Of a stretch of DNA of 53,270 nt, positions 21,183 through 30,572 are shown piece after piece. The stretch covers positions 1-53,270 of the forward strand of contig NZ_FNIJ01000027.1 in NCBI RefSeq assembly GCF_900103845.1, written 5' to 3'. The stretch comes from Pseudomonas jinjuensis (GTDB lineage Bacteria; Pseudomonadota; Gammaproteobacteria; Pseudomonadales; Pseudomonadaceae). Position 1 is the first letter of the stretch; each line of letters opens with the position of its first letter. Under the pieces are notes generated by a model. It searched no databases. It had not been told where the DNA came from and was given only the letters and a program-made list of their open reading frames with translations. The translations under genes were made by a program, and so were the position numbers.

Positions 21183-21365
21183 TTACTCGTCGGAGCCCTT
21201 GTCGATGACCTTGCGACCGCGATAGAAACCGTCCGGGGAGACGTGGTGGCGCAGGTGAACTTCACCGGTGCTCTTTTCCACGGACAGAGCGTTCGCTTCC
21301 AGCGCATCGTGGGAACGACGCATATCGCGAGCGGAACGGGACTTTTTGTTCTGCTGAACAGCCAT
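21183..21365 (-). CDS. rpmF: 50S ribosomal protein L32
   Basis: The 60-residue protein begins [20 protein letters not shown], the standard L32 N-terminus. It is in the conserved yceD-rpmF-plsX-fab order that ties ribosome and membrane synthesis. The proteobacterial form lacks the zinc cysteines found in some other L32 proteins, as here. Confidence 0.97.
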   Translation of the reverse strand: MAVQQNKKSRSARDMRRSHDALEANALSVEKSTGEVHLRHHVSPDGFYRGRKVIDKGSDE

Positions 21366-21378
21366 GATTGATTAACTC

Positions 21379-21909
21379 CTAAACGTTTGGGTCACGCTTC
21401 AACTGCGCCAGTACGCTGAACGGGTTGGGACGCTCTTCCTCGTTCTCGCTCGGCTCGGGCGCTGCTGCAAATCCCGCCGGATGCTGGCATTCCTCAGGGT
21501 CATGGGCCGGAACGATGGGCAAGGCGAGCAACAGCTCATCCTCGACCAGAGGCGGCAGGTCGAGGGGGTCCTCCCCCACTTCCAGCACATCGTATCCCTT
21601 CGGCAGCCCCTCGGCAGACTGGCCTTCCCAGAGGATGGCGAAGTCGGACTCGCCAACGACCCTGAAGGTCGCCGGCTCGAGGCAGCGTTGGCATACCATG
21701 CTCACCTCGGCGTCTACGGAGACATGCATGACCGCCAGCTTCTGCTCGTCGCGGAAGAAGGAGAACTTCGCCCGGACATTGCCGTCGCTGCTGGTCAACT
21801 GCTCGCAGACCCGCGGCATCTTGGCGAGCGGAAGCTCACCCTCGAGGGTGGCTTCGCGCTCTACCAGTTTGCGCGGATCGACGTGAGGTGGTATCGGCCC
21901 ATTCAACAT
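21379..21909 (-). CDS. yceD: DUF177 protein YceD (23S rRNA accumulation factor)
   Basis: This 176-residue protein has the DUF177 signature VCQRCLEPATF with two cysteines and the acidic tail VEDELLLALPIVPAHDPEEC. YceD homologues are implicated in 23S rRNA accumulation and are nearly always next to rpmF. ATG 21909 (MLNGPIPPHVDPRKL) is preferred; an in-frame start at 21939 lies within the promoter. The start is only nine bases from the -10 element. Confidence 0.9.
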   Translation of the reverse strand: MLNGPIPPHVDPRKLVEREATLEGELPLAKMPRVCEQLTSSDGNVRAKFSFFRDEQKLAVMHVSVDAEVSMVCQRCLEPATFRVVGESDFAILWEGQSAEGLPKGYDVLEVGEDPLDLPPLVEDELLLALPIVPAHDPEECQHPAGFAAAPEPSENEEERPNPFSVLAQLKRDPNV

Positions 21910-21918
21910 AAGCGCGCC

Positions 21919-21946
21919 ATTATAGGGATGCACCTGCACCTGTCAA
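21919..21946 (-). promoter_or_regulatory. Consensus sigma-70 promoter of yceD-rpmF-plsX
   Basis: On the minus strand TTGACA (21941-21946) and TATAAT (21919-21924) are both perfect, 16 bp apart. The yceD ATG begins nine bases after the -10, so the transcript would carry almost no leader. Confidence 0.85.
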
Positions 21947-22019
21947 AGGAAATTAGCCATAAGCCGCTGTGCGGACAGCTCTTTTCGCTAGAATCGGCGA
22001 CCCATGAAGGAGATTCGCC

Positions 22020-22598
22020 ATGCTGCCACTGGTCCTCGCCTCCAGCTCGCCCTATCGCCGCGAACTGCTGCAACGCCTGCGCCTGCCATTCGTCAGCGCC
22101 AGCCCGGATATAGACGAAAGCCCGCTCCCCGGGGAAAGCGCCGACCGACTGGTGCGCCGCCTCGCCGAAGCCAAGGCCCGAGCGCTCGCGGCGGACTATC
22201 CCGAACACCTGATCATCGGTTCGGACCAGGCCGCCGTCCAGGGCTCGACGATACTCGGCAAACCCCACCGACTGGAGCGCGCCACCGAACAACTGCTGGC
22301 CGCCAGCGGCTCCAGTGTCAGCTTCCTCACCGGACTGGCCCTGCTCAACACCCGCAGCGGGCAATGCCAGGTGGACTGCGTTCCGTTCACCGTGCACTTC
22401 CGCGAACTCGACGAGGCGCGCATCCGCCGCTACCTGGAAGCCGAGCAACCCTTCGACTGCGCCGGCAGCTTCAAGGCGGAAGGCCTGGGCGTCAGCCTGT
22501 TCCGCGCCACCGAGGGCGAGGACGCCACCAGCCTGGTCGGCCTGCCGCTGATCCGCCTGGTGGACATGCTCCTCGCCGAAGGCGTGCAAATCCCCTGA
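22020..22598 (+). CDS. maf: Maf-family nucleotide pyrophosphatase (YceF type)
   Basis: This 192-residue protein starts MLPLVLASSSPYRRELLQRL, the Maf signature. IGSDQAAVQGSTILGKP carries the catalytic Asp. Proteins of the YceF subgroup hydrolyse 7-methyl-GTP and may clean modified nucleotides. AAGGAGAT lies seven bases before the ATG. It is divergent from yceD and convergent with sppA. Confidence 0.92.
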   Translation: MLPLVLASSSPYRRELLQRLRLPFVSASPDIDESPLPGESADRLVRRLAEAKARALAADYPEHLIIGSDQAAVQGSTILGKPHRLERATEQLLAASGSSVSFLTGLALLNTRSGQCQVDCVPFTVHFRELDEARIRRYLEAEQPFDCAGSFKAEGLGVSLFRATEGEDATSLVGLPLIRLVDMLLAEGVQIP

Positions 22599-22605
22599 AA
22601 TGCGA

Positions 22606-22626
22606 AAGCCCGGCCAGGCCGGGCTT
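22606..22626. terminator. Shared terminator between maf and sppA
   Basis: AAGCCCGGCC and GGCCGGGCTT-type arms close around a very short loop just after the maf stop. T tracts are weak on both sides. Confidence 0.65.
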
Positions 22627-22642
22627 CCAGGACCGCAACGAC

Positions 22643-23623
22643 TCAGCGCAAGGCCGGTCCCTGCCAGCCCATCCACAGGGCGAGGCGCTCGGCAACGCTG
22701 GCGCCGAGTTTCTTGGCGAAGCGATCGAAAGGCGTTTCCTGGATGGTGTAGTCCACCACCTCCTTCTCCTTGATCACCTCGCGCGCCACGTAGCTGGTGT
22801 TGCCCAGCCCGTCGATCAACCCAAGTTGCAGCGCCTGCTCGCCGGACCAGATCAGGCCGGAGAACAGCTCGGGATGCTCCTTGTCCTTCAGCCGATCGCC
22901 ACGCCCCTTCTTCACGCTGTCGATGAACTGCTTGTGCGTGGTGTCCAGCACACCCTGCCAGAAGCGGGTCTCCTCCTCCTTCGGCGGCTGGAACGGATCG
23001 AGGAACGCCTTGTGCTCGCCGGAGGTATAGACGCGGCGATCGACGCCCAGTTTCTCCATGGTGCCGACGAAACCGAAGGTCGCCGCCGTCACCCCGATGG
23101 AGCCGACCAGGCTGGCCTTGTCGGCGTAGATCTGGTCCGCCGCGCTGGCGATGTAGTAGGCACCGGACGCCCCCAGGTCGCTGATGACCGCATAGACCCT
23201 GGTATCCGGATGCTCACCACGCAGGCGCTTGATCTCGTCATATATATAGCCGGACTGCACCGGACTCCCGCCCGGGCTGTTGATGCGCAGGACGATGCCC
23301 TTGGTGCCCTTGTCCTCGAAGGCGGTGCGCAGCGCACCGACGACATTGTCGGCGCTCGCCGGCTCGTCGTCGGCGATCATGCCCTTCACCTCGATCAGCG
23401 CCGTGTGGCTGCCGCTGCGCGAGGCGGACTTGGAAACCCCGCCCCAGGGACCGAACAGCGCCAGTGCGGCGAACAGGTAGAAGAACGTCAGCAGCTTGAA
23501 GAAGATTCCCCAGCGCCGCGCCCTCCGCTGCTCCTGGACGCCGGCCAGCACAGCCTTCTCCAGCAGCTTCCAGCTCTTGTCGTCACCCGCCCTGGGTTCC
23601 TCGGCCTTCCATTCATCCGACAT
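22643..23623 (-). CDS. sppA: Signal peptide peptidase SppA, short (36K) type
   Basis: This 326-residue S49 serine protease has one membrane helix at about residues 42-61 (FKLLTFFYLFAALALFGPWG). LRINSPGGSPVQSG and the nucleophile Ser in DLGASGAYYIASAAD follow, with the general-base Lys further on in the SLVGSIGV to GEHKAF region. It degrades cleaved signal peptides in the inner membrane. It overlaps the HAD gene upstream by 11 bp. Confidence 0.93.
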   Translation of the reverse strand: MSDEWKAEEPRAGDDKSWKLLEKAVLAGVQEQRRARRWGIFFKLLTFFYLFAALALFGPWGGVSKSASRSGSHTALIEVKGMIADDEPASADNVVGALRTAFEDKGTKGIVLRINSPGGSPVQSGYIYDEIKRLRGEHPDTRVYAVISDLGASGAYYIASAADQIYADKASLVGSIGVTAATFGFVGTMEKLGVDRRVYTSGEHKAFLDPFQPPKEEETRFWQGVLDTTHKQFIDSVKKGRGDRLKDKEHPELFSGLIWSGEQALQLGLIDGLGNTSYVAREVIKEKEVVDYTIQETPFDRFAKKLGASVAERLALWMGWQGPALR

Positions 23624-24308
23624 GCTCGCTCACCTCGACTCGCGACGTTACGACACGCCCGGCCAGCCAGGCGCGCAACTCGTTGAAATGCTCGACTTCC
23701 AGCGCCGGCGCGAATTCGCGCAGAACCTCCAGCGACTGGGCACCGTAGCCCACCGCCACGGAGTCCATGCCTGCACGCCGCGCCATCTCCAGATCGAACG
23801 GGGAATCGCCGACCATCAGCGCCCGCTGCGGAGCCACCCGGCAGTGCGCCAGGATCTCATGCAGCATGCGCGGATCCGGCTTGCTCGCCGACTCGTCGGC
23901 GGCGCGGGTGATATCGAAGAAATCGCTCCAGCCCTGCCCCGCCAGGACCCGGTCGAGGCCGCGACGGCTCTTGCCGGTCGCCACCGCCAGGCGATAGCCC
24001 GCCTCGCGGAACTCCACCATCGCCTCGGCGACGCCCGGGAACAGCCGCGACGGCTGCTGCTCGAGAAATAGATAGTGCTCGCTGTAGTCACGCCGGAACC
24101 GCGCCAGCGCATCGCCCTCTTCCACCTCGGGATAGAGCGTCTGGATCGCTTCCGGCAGACCCAGGCCGATGATGCCCTTGATGGCCGCATCGCTGCGCAC
24201 CGGCAGCGCGGAATTGACCGCCGCCACCTTCATCGACTCGACGATGCGTCCGATGGAGTCGACCAGCGTGCCATCCCAGTCGAAGATCAGCAGGGAATAC
24301 TCACGCAT
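23613..24308 (-). CDS. HAD-superfamily hydrolase (phosphoglycolate phosphatase-like)
   Basis: This 231-residue protein has all four HAD motifs: [10 protein letters not shown] (nucleophile D10, acid D12), a Thr/Ser in VATGKSRRG, Lys in SASKPDPRM, and the acidic pair in [12 protein letters not shown]. The cap domain places it with phosphoglycolate phosphatase and beta-phosphoglucomutase-like proteins. It sits between rluC and sppA and overlaps both. Its substrate cannot be decided from sequence. Confidence 0.88.
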   Translation of the reverse strand: MREYSLLIFDWDGTLVDSIGRIVESMKVAAVNSALPVRSDAAIKGIIGLGLPEAIQTLYPEVEEGDALARFRRDYSEHYLFLEQQPSRLFPGVAEAMVEFREAGYRLAVATGKSRRGLDRVLAGQGWSDFFDITRAADESASKPDPRMLHEILAHCRVAPQRALMVGDSPFDLEMARRAGMDSVAVGYGAQSLEVLREFAPALEVEHFNELRAWLAGRVVTSRVEVSEHVG

Positions 24309-25257
24309 CCAGGCGCTCCAGCGTACGCGCCCACATCTCGTCGACCGGCGCCTCCAGTTCGAGCACCGAACCATCCGGCATCGGCACGCGCAGATGGGCG
24401 GAATGCAGGAACAGGCGCTTGCCGCCCAGTTCGCGGATCTCGCGGGAGAAGTCCTCGTCGCCGTATTTCGGGTCGCCGGCGATCGAATGCCCGGCATGCT
24501 TGGCATGCACGCGGATCTGGTGGGTACGCCCGGTGATCGGCCGCGCCTCGACCAGGGTGGCGAAATCGCCGAAGCGGCGCAGCACCTTGAATTCGGTCAG
24601 CGCGTCCTTGCCTTCCACGTTCACTTCCACCATGCGCTCGCCGGAACGCAGGTTGTTCTTCATCAGCGGCGCACGGATCTGCTTCTTCGCCGCCGGCCAG
24701 CTGCCGCGCACCAGCGCGTGGTAGCGCTTGTCCACCGCATGCTCGTTGCGCAGCGCCTCGTGCAGATGGCGCAGCATGCTGCGCTTCTTGGCGATCATCA
24801 GCAGGCCGGAAGTATCCCGGTCCAGGCGATGCACCAGCTCCAGGTCCTTGGCCTCGGGACGCAACTGGCGGAACGCCTCGATCACCCCGTAGCTCAGGCC
24901 GCTGCCGCCATGTACGGCGATGCCGGCGGGCTTGTTGATCACCAGCAGCGCCTTGTCTTCGTAGACGATGGCGGCTTCCAGGCGCTCCAGCAGCCCCTGC
25001 GCCAGCGGCGCCGGCTCGTCGCGCTCGGCCAGGCGCAGCGGCGGCACGCGCACCACGTCGCCGGCCTGCAGCTTGTATTCGGGCTTGATCCGCCCCTTGT
25101 TCACACGCACCTCGCCCTTGCGGAGAATGCGATAGATCAGGGTCTTGGGCACGCCCTTGAGCTGAGTACGGAGGAAATTGTCGATACGTTGGCCGGCGTA
25201 TTCCGGCGCAACTTCCAGCATTTGCACACCGGAAGTCGGAGAGGCGGGAGTTGTCAT
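24301..25257 (-). CDS. rluC: 23S rRNA pseudouridine synthase C
   Basis: This 318-residue protein has an N-terminal S4 RNA-binding domain ([31 protein letters not shown]). The RluA-type catalytic domain has the nucleophilic Asp in [15 protein letters not shown]. RluC modifies U955, U2504 and U2580 in E. coli 23S rRNA. ATG 25257 fits known homologues; ATG 25281 would add eight residues. It is divergent from rne, as in many gammaproteobacteria. Confidence 0.94.
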   Translation of the reverse strand: MTTPASPTSGVQMLEVAPEYAGQRIDNFLRTQLKGVPKTLIYRILRKGEVRVNKGRIKPEYKLQAGDVVRVPPLRLAERDEPAPLAQGLLERLEAAIVYEDKALLVINKPAGIAVHGGSGLSYGVIEAFRQLRPEAKDLELVHRLDRDTSGLLMIAKKRSMLRHLHEALRNEHAVDKRYHALVRGSWPAAKKQIRAPLMKNNLRSGERMVEVNVEGKDALTEFKVLRRFGDFATLVEARPITGRTHQIRVHAKHAGHSIAGDPKYGDEDFSREIRELGGKRLFLHSAHLRVPMPDGSVLELEAPVDEMWARTLERLDA

Positions 25258-25285
25258 CTGCGCATAATAACAATTTTTCATTCAA

Positions 25286-25314
25286 TTGAAGCACTTAATC
25301 ATTGCTGCTATAGT
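25286..25314 (+). promoter_or_regulatory. Sigma-70 promoter of rne
   Basis: TTGAAG (25286-25291) and TATAGT (25309-25314) are separated by exactly 17 bp. Transcription would begin near 25321, giving a leader of about 520 nt before the RNase E start. Confidence 0.75.
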
Positions 25315-25320
25315 CGGGGA

Positions 25321-25839
25321 CGCCGCCCAAAGCGGCTGGGCCTGCAGATGGGCGCGAATTCGCCATCTCCACCGCCTGCAAACACATTGAACGGACGCGA
25401 GGCAGTCCAGCGAAGCGTCGGTATGCCGAAGGGGCAATTCCCCCGCCACCGACGATTCGGAACCCAAGCTTCGAGCCTGACGCACGGCCGCCCCGGCAGC
25501 CGTGAAAAAGCCAACCCGCTCTCGGATTCTGCGAGCGGCACCCGATTCTTAAGGGAAACGTGCAGGGTGGAGATGCACAACGGTCGGATCGCGTAGCTTT
25601 CATGCATTGATCCAAGACGCACTTCTCGTCCGCCTCCGACAGTTGATTCCTCCTCCTGATTGAATGCTTGTTTCATGACAGCAAGCAGGAAACGTAGTCG
25701 CGGCACCGGCATCTTCCGCCGAACGCTGCTGGACACGGGAATGGTCCGCCGTTCCTGAGTACGTACCTGAGCACCGACCGTGAGAGAGTCGTGTGTGCCG
25801 ATTGCCGTTTCCGGTGGCCCCGGAAACCATTGGTACTAC
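25321..25839 (+). ncRNA. Long structured 5' leader of rne
   Basis: No gene lies in this 0.5-kb stretch. In Pseudomonas a conserved structured RNA, the rne-II motif, is known in the 5' leader of RNase E mRNA and is thought to let the enzyme control its own message. The position fits, but I did not fold the region. A perfect hairpin GTTTCCGG/CCGGAAAC (25807-25827) ends 12 bases before the start codon, which itself lacks a clear Shine-Dalgarno site. Confidence 0.6.
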
Positions 25840-28800
25840 ATGAAAAGAATGCTGATCAACGCGACTCAACCCGAAGAGTTGCGTGTAGCGCTGGTCGATG
25901 GCCAGCGGCTGTTCGACCTGGACATCGAGTCCGGCGCCCGCGAACAGAAGAAGGCCAACATCTACAAAGGCCGCATCACCCGCATCGAACCCAGCCTTGA
26001 AGCCGCCTTCGTCGACTTCGGCGCAGAGCGCCACGGCTTCCTCCCCCTCAAGGAAATCTCCCGCGAATACTTCAAGAAGAACCCCGAAGGGCGCATCAAC
26101 ATCCGTGATGTGCTGAGCGAGGGCCAGGAAGTCATCGTCCAGGTCGAGAAAGAGGAACGCGGCAACAAGGGCGCCGCCCTCACCACCTTCATCAGCCTCG
26201 CCGGCCGCTACCTGGTGCTGATGCCGAACAACCCGCGCGCCGGCGGCATTTCCCGCCGCATCGAAGGCGAAGAGCGCAACGAACTGCGCGAAGCCCTGAA
26301 CGGCCTGAACGTGCCGGGCGACATGGGCCTGATCGTGCGCACCGCGGGCCTCGGCCGCAGCTCCGAAGAGCTGCAGTGGGACCTCGACTACCTGCTGCAA
26401 CTCTGGGGCGCCATCAAGGAAGCCTCCGGCGAGCGCGGCGCGCCCTTCCTGATCTACCAGGAAAGCAACGTCATCATCCGCGCCATCCGCGACTATCTGC
26501 GGCAGGACATCGGCGAAGTGCTGATCGACAGCATCGACGCCCAGGAAGAAGCGCTGAACTTCATCCGCCAGGTCATGCCGCAGTACGCGAGCAAGGTGAA
26601 GCTGTACCAGGACAGCGTCCCGCTGTTCAACCGCTTCCAGATCGAGAGCCAGATCGAAACCGCCTTCCAGCGCGAAGTGAAGCTGCCGTCCGGCGGCTCC
26701 ATCGTCATCGATCCGACCGAAGCCCTGGTCTCCATCGACATCAACTCGGCGCGCGCCACCAAGGGCGGCGACATCGAGGAAACCGCGCTGCAGACCAACC
26801 TGGAAGCGGCCGAAGAGATCGCCCGCCAGCTGCGCCTGCGCGACATCGGCGGCCTGATCGTCATCGACTTCATCGACATGACCCCGGCGAAGAACCAGCG
26901 CGCCGTGGAAGACCGGGTGCGCGAAGCCCTGGAAGCCGACCGCGCGCGCGTCCAGGTCGGCCGCATCTCGCGCTTCGGCCTGCTGGAGATGTCCCGCCAG
27001 CGCCTGCGTCCGTCCCTCGGCGAAACCAGCGGCATCGTCTGCCCCCGTTGCAATGGACAGGGCATCATCCGTGACGTCGAATCCCTGTCGCTGGCCATCC
27101 TGCGCCTGATCGAGGAAGAAGCCCTGAAGGACCGCACCGCGGAAGTCCGCGCCCGCGTTCCGTTCCAGGTCGCCGCCTTCCTGCTCAACGAGAAGCGCAA
27201 CGCCATCACCAAGATCGAGCTGCGCACCCGTGCGCGCATCTTCATCCTGCCGGACGATCACCTGGAAACTCCGCACTTCGAAGTGCAGCGCCTGCGCGAC
27301 GACAGCCCCGAGCTTCTCGCTGGCCAGACCAGCTATGAAATGGCCGTGGTCGAGCACGAGGAAGTCCAGCCGATCAGCTCCACCCGCACCCTGGTTCGCC
27401 AGGAAGCGGCGGTCAAGACCGTTTCGCCGGAGCGCCCCGCTCCGCAGCAGGTCGAGCAGCCGCAGCCGGTCGAGGCGCCCAAGCCGATGCCCGAGCCAAG
27501 CCTGTTCCAGGGCCTGGTGAAGTCGCTGGTCAGCCTGTTCGCCGGCAAGGAACAGCCCAAGCCGGCACCGGTCGTCGAGAAGCCTGCCGCCGAACGCACC
27601 GGCAGCCAGGAAGAGCGCCGCGGCCGCCAGCAGAACCGTCGCCGCGATGGCCGTGAAGGCGGTCGCCGCGATGACGAACGCAAGCCGCGTGAAGAGCGTG
27701 GCGAACGCCGCCGCGAGGAACGCGCCGAGCGTCCGGCCCGCGAGGAGCGTCAGCCGCGTGAAGAGCGCGCCGAACGTCCCGCCCGCGAGGAACGCCAGCC
27801 GCGTGAAGAACGCGCCGAGCGTCCCGCCCGCGAAGAGCGTCAGCCGCGCGAGGAACGAGCCGAACGCCCGGCCCGCGAAGAACGCCAGCCGCGTGAAGAG
27901 CGCGCCGAGCGTCCTGCCCGCGAAGAGCGCCAGCCCCGTGAAGAGCGTGCCGAACGCCCTGCTCGCGAAGAACGCCAGCCCCGTGAAGAGCGTCAACCGC
28001 GCGAAGAACGTGGCGAGCGCCGCGAGCGTGGCGAACGTCCGCCGCGCGAGGAACGCCAGCCGCGTGAAGAGCGCCAGGCCCGCGAAGCCGTTGCCCAGGA
28101 AGCCGAGGAGTTGCCGAACGAGGAACTGCTGGAGCAGCAGGACGAAATGGAAGGCGCCGATGGCGAACGTCCGCGTCGCCGCTCCCGTGGCCAGCGTCGT
28201 CGCAGCAACCGTCGCGAGCGTCAGCGCGAAGCCGGCGGCGAGTTCATCCAGGGCGAAGGCGAGGCGGAAGCCGCTGCCGGCACCCCGGAAAGCCTGGCCA
28301 TCGCCGCTGCGGCAGCCTCCGCGGTGGTAGCCGCCGAGGCGATCGCCCCGACCAGCGAGGAGCAACCGGCAGCGGAAGCCCCGGCAGAACAGGCTGAGCA
28401 GCCGGAAGCTGTTGCCGCAGTCGAGGAAGTTCGTACCGATAGCGCGGTCGAGCAGGCGGTGGAGTTCACCCTGCAAGCGAGCGAGCGAGCCCCCGTCGCT
28501 CCGGTCGAGGTCATTCTCGAAGAAGTCCCGGTCGTGGCCGAGCAGGAGCCCGCTCCTGTCGTCGAGGCCCAGGTTGAAGCCGAAGCCGCTCCAGCCGTGG
28601 AACAGCCGGCACGCCCCGCGGCCACCGGCGGCCGTGCGCCCAACGATCCGCGCGAGAAACGCCGTCTGCAGCGCGAAGCCGAGCGCCTGGCCCGTGAAGC
28701 AGAGGCCGCTGCGGCAGCCGCCGCTGCCGCCCCGGTAGCCGTCGAGGCTGTGCAGCCGACCGAAGCCGAGCAGCCGGCGGAAGTGGCAGCCGAGCCCGCC

Positions 28801-28992
28801 GTTCAGGCCGAAGAGGCAGTCGTAGCCGAAACCGCGCCTGCCGAGGTCGAGCCCGCTCACGAGCAGCCGGCGGAAGTCGCCCAGCCCGAGGCTGAAGTGG
28901 CTGAAGCGGCCCCTGCCAGCGATGAAGCGACCGAAGCGGAGAAGACCGACGAGCAGCCCGAAGAAGGCGTCGTCGAGAAGCACCACAGCTGA
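25840..28992 (+). CDS. rne: Ribonuclease E
   Basis: This 1050-residue endoribonuclease is the core of RNA degradation and rRNA/tRNA processing. The N-terminal catalytic half (about 1-520) starts [21 protein letters not shown], nearly as in E. coli, which fixes the start at 25840. It has the S1 domain ([24 protein letters not shown]), the DNase I-like metal site ([24 protein letters not shown]) and the zinc link CPRCNGQG. The C-terminal half is a disordered arginine/glutamate-rich scaffold with 15-residue repeats, then an Ala/Glu/Pro-rich tail that would carry partner-binding motifs. A strong terminator follows. Confidence 0.97.
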   Translation: MKRMLINATQPEELRVALVDGQRLFDLDIESGAREQKKANIYKGRITRIEPSLEAAFVDFGAERHGFLPLKEISREYFKKNPEGRINIRDVLSEGQEVIVQVEKEERGNKGAALTTFISLAGRYLVLMPNNPRAGGISRRIEGEERNELREALNGLNVPGDMGLIVRTAGLGRSSEELQWDLDYLLQLWGAIKEASGERGAPFLIYQESNVIIRAIRDYLRQDIGEVLIDSIDAQEEALNFIRQVMPQYASKVKLYQDSVPLFNRFQIESQIETAFQREVKLPSGGSIVIDPTEALVSIDINSARATKGGDIEETALQTNLEAAEEIARQLRLRDIGGLIVIDFIDMTPAKNQRAVEDRVREALEADRARVQVGRISRFGLLEMSRQRLRPSLGETSGIVCPRCNGQGIIRDVESLSLAILRLIEEEALKDRTAEVRARVPFQVAAFLLNEKRNAITKIELRTRARIFILPDDHLETPHFEVQRLRDDSPELLAGQTSYEMAVVEHEEVQPISSTRTLVRQEAAVKTVSPERPAPQQVEQPQPVEAPKPMPEPSLFQGLVKSLVSLFAGKEQPKPAPVVEKPAAERTGSQEERRGRQQNRRRDGREGGRRDDERKPREERGERRREERAERPAREERQPREERAERPAREERQPREERAERPAREERQPREERAERPAREERQPREERAERPAREERQPREERAERPAREERQPREERQPREERGERRERGERPPREERQPREERQAREAVAQEAEELPNEELLEQQDEMEGADGERPRRRSRGQRRRSNRRERQREAGGEFIQGEGEAEAAAGTPESLAIAAAAASAVVAAEAIAPTSEEQPAAEAPAEQAEQPEAVAAVEEVRTDSAVEQAVEFTLQASERAPVAPVEVILEEVPVVAEQEPAPVVEAQVEAEAAPAVEQPARPAATGGRAPNDPREKRRLQREAERLAREAEAAAAAAAAAPVAVEAVQPTEAEQPAEVAAEPAVQAEEAVVAETAPAEVEPAHEQPAEVAQPEAEVAEAAPASDEATEAEKTDEQPEEGVVEKHHS
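27724..27993 (+). repeat. Six 45-bp tandem repeats in the RNase E scaffold
   Basis: Six copies of the 15-residue unit [15 protein letters not shown] lie end to end in the reading frame, with partial units on both sides. The protein repeats are identical while the DNA copies differ at synonymous positions (for example CGT/CGC and GAG/GAA). The unit mixes Arg and Glu and would suit RNA binding through an arginine-rich segment. Confidence 0.92.
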
Positions 28993-29007
28993 TCCTTCGG
29001 CGCAACG

Positions 29008-29037
29008 AAAAAGGGGATGCCTCGGCATCCCCTTTTT
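29008..29037 (+). terminator. Intrinsic terminator of rne
   Basis: AAAAAGGGGATGC and GCATCCCCTTTTT form a 13-bp perfect stem with a CTCG loop, 15 bp after the rne stop. The A/T ends allow it to work in both directions, also serving convergent murB. Confidence 0.95.
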
Positions 29038-29091
29038 CATGCTTCGCGAAAAGTACGAAGTCTCGCTAACAGCACCCGCCAGTGGCGGAGC

Positions 29092-30111
29092 TCAGTAGAG
29101 ATTCGGCTCCATCTCCAGCTCGACGCCGAAGCGCTCGAGAATGTCGGCGCGGATGCGCCGGGCCAGGGCGTGCAGCTGCGCGCCGGTGGCGCCGCCGTAG
29201 TTCACCAGCACCAGCGCCTGCAGGGCATGCACGCCCGCCGCGCCTTCCCGGTAGCCCTTCCAGCCGGCCTTGTCGATCAGCCAGCCTGCCGCGAGCTTCA
29301 CCAGGCCATCCGCCTGCGGGTAGGCCACCAGGTCCGGATGACGCTCGCGCAGACGCCGGGCGCATTCGCCGGAAACCAGTGGATTCTTGAAGAAGCTCCC
29401 GGCATTGCCGAGCACCGCCGGATCGGGAAGCTTCTCGCGGCGGATCGCGCAGATGACCCGCGCCACATCGGCCGGCCGAGGCGCGGAAATCCCCTCCTCC
29501 TCCAGGCGCTGCCGCACGGGACCGTAGTCCAGATGCAGGCTGGCCTTGCGCGACAGGGCGAAGCGCACGCGCAGGATCAGCCAGCGCCCCTGCTCGCGCT
29601 TGAAGCGGCTGTCGCGGTAGGCGAAGTCGCAGTCCGGCAGGGCGAATTCGCGCAACGCCCCGCTCTGCCGGTCCAGCGCGACCAGGCTGGCGAACACGTC
29701 CTTCAGCTCGACGCCGTAGGCACCGATGTTCTGCATCGGCGCGGCGCCGACGGTGCCGGGGATCAGGCTGAGGTTCTCCAGCCCGGCCAGCCCCTCGGCG
29801 AGGCTCCAGCGGACGAAGGAGTCCCACTCCTCCCCGGCTTCCGCCTCGACCACCACCCGTTCGCCATCGTCGGACAGGATGCGGATGCCACGGCTGGCCA
29901 TGCGCATGACCAGGGCGTCGACGTCGCGGGTCAGCAGCAGGTTGCTGCCGCCGCCGATGACCATCAGCGGCACGCCGCGCTCGGCCGCCAGGGCCAGGCC
30001 CTGGCGTACCTCGCCGTCGTCGTGGGCCTCGGCGAACAGCCGCGCGCGCACGTCGACGCCGAAGGTGTTGTAGGGTTTCAGCGAAACGTTGTCGCGCAGG
30101 ACCAGGCTCAC
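29092..30111 (-). CDS. murB: UDP-N-acetylenolpyruvoylglucosamine reductase
   Basis: This 339-residue type I MurB reduces the enolpyruvyl group to make UDP-MurNAc. FAD-binding motifs are YNTFGVD, VIGGGSNLLL and LSLIPGTVGAAPMQNIGAYG. The catalytic Ser lies in LGNAGSFFKNP and the Glu near the end. Translation starts at GTG 30111, overlapping the phosphatase stop by four bases. Confidence 0.95.
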   Translation of the reverse strand: MSLVLRDNVSLKPYNTFGVDVRARLFAEAHDDGEVRQGLALAAERGVPLMVIGGGSNLLLTRDVDALVMRMASRGIRILSDDGERVVVEAEAGEEWDSFVRWSLAEGLAGLENLSLIPGTVGAAPMQNIGAYGVELKDVFASLVALDRQSGALREFALPDCDFAYRDSRFKREQGRWLILRVRFALSRKASLHLDYGPVRQRLEEEGISAPRPADVARVICAIRREKLPDPAVLGNAGSFFKNPLVSGECARRLRERHPDLVAYPQADGLVKLAAGWLIDKAGWKGYREGAAGVHALQALVLVNYGGATGAQLHALARRIRADILERFGVELEMEPNLY

Positions 30112-30572
30112 AGGCGCCCCTTCAGTTCGACCAGCAGGCCGTCGCAGGCCTGCTCGATCAGGTCGAGCACCTGTTCGAAGCCGGACTCGCCGCCATAGTA
30201 GGGATCGGGCACCTCATCCAGCGCAGCCTGGTAGCGGCGCAGGAACAGGTCCAGCTCGGCGCCTTCCGCTCCGCCACGCAGGCGCTGCAGGTCGGCCAGG
30301 TTGGCGTGATCCATCGCCAGGATCAGGTCGAAGCGGGAGAAGTCCACCGCGCCCACCTGCCGCGCGCGCAGGGCCGACAGGTCATAGCCGCGGCGCATGG
30401 CCGCCACGCGGGTGCGCGGGTCGGGCGCCTTGCCCACGTGCCAGTCGCCGGTGCCGGCGGAATCGATATGGATGACATCCTCCAGGCCGGCTTCGCGCAC
30501 CTTGTGGCGCAGCACGGCCTCGGCGGTGGGCGAACGGCAGATGTTGCCCAGGCAGACGAACAGGACGCGCAT
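30108..30572 (-). CDS. ptpA: Low molecular weight protein-tyrosine phosphatase
   Basis: This 154-residue phosphatase has the P-loop C-X5-R in VCLGNICRSPTAEAV (C7, R13). The general acid Asp is in VPDPYYGGESGFEQV. Its targets are unknown. It is wedged between murB and kdsB with overlaps at both ends, so it is cotranscribed with envelope genes. Confidence 0.92.
   Translation of the reverse strand: MRVLFVCLGNICRSPTAEAVLRHKVREAGLEDVIHIDSAGTGDWHVGKAPDPRTRVAAMRRGYDLSALRARQVGAVDFSRFDLILAMDHANLADLQRLRGGAEGAELDLFLRRYQAALDEVPDPYYGGESGFEQVLDLIEQACDGLLVELKGRL

Noticed and set aside
25829..25837. TTGGTAC next to the rne start as another copy of the ethanol-regulon motif
   Set aside because: It lies inside the translation initiation region of an unrelated housekeeping gene, so it is best read as a chance match and a caution on motif specificity.
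27724..27993. Regular 45-bp repeats that might suggest a CRISPR array or minisatellite
   Set aside because: There are no unique spacers, the repeats are in frame with RNase E, and the variation between copies is synonymous.
25600..29040. A 1146-codon open frame antisense to rne
   Set aside because: It is produced by the codon bias and repeats of RNase E. Its phenylalanine/leucine/glycine-rich repeats mirror the Arg/Glu units and show no conserved domain.
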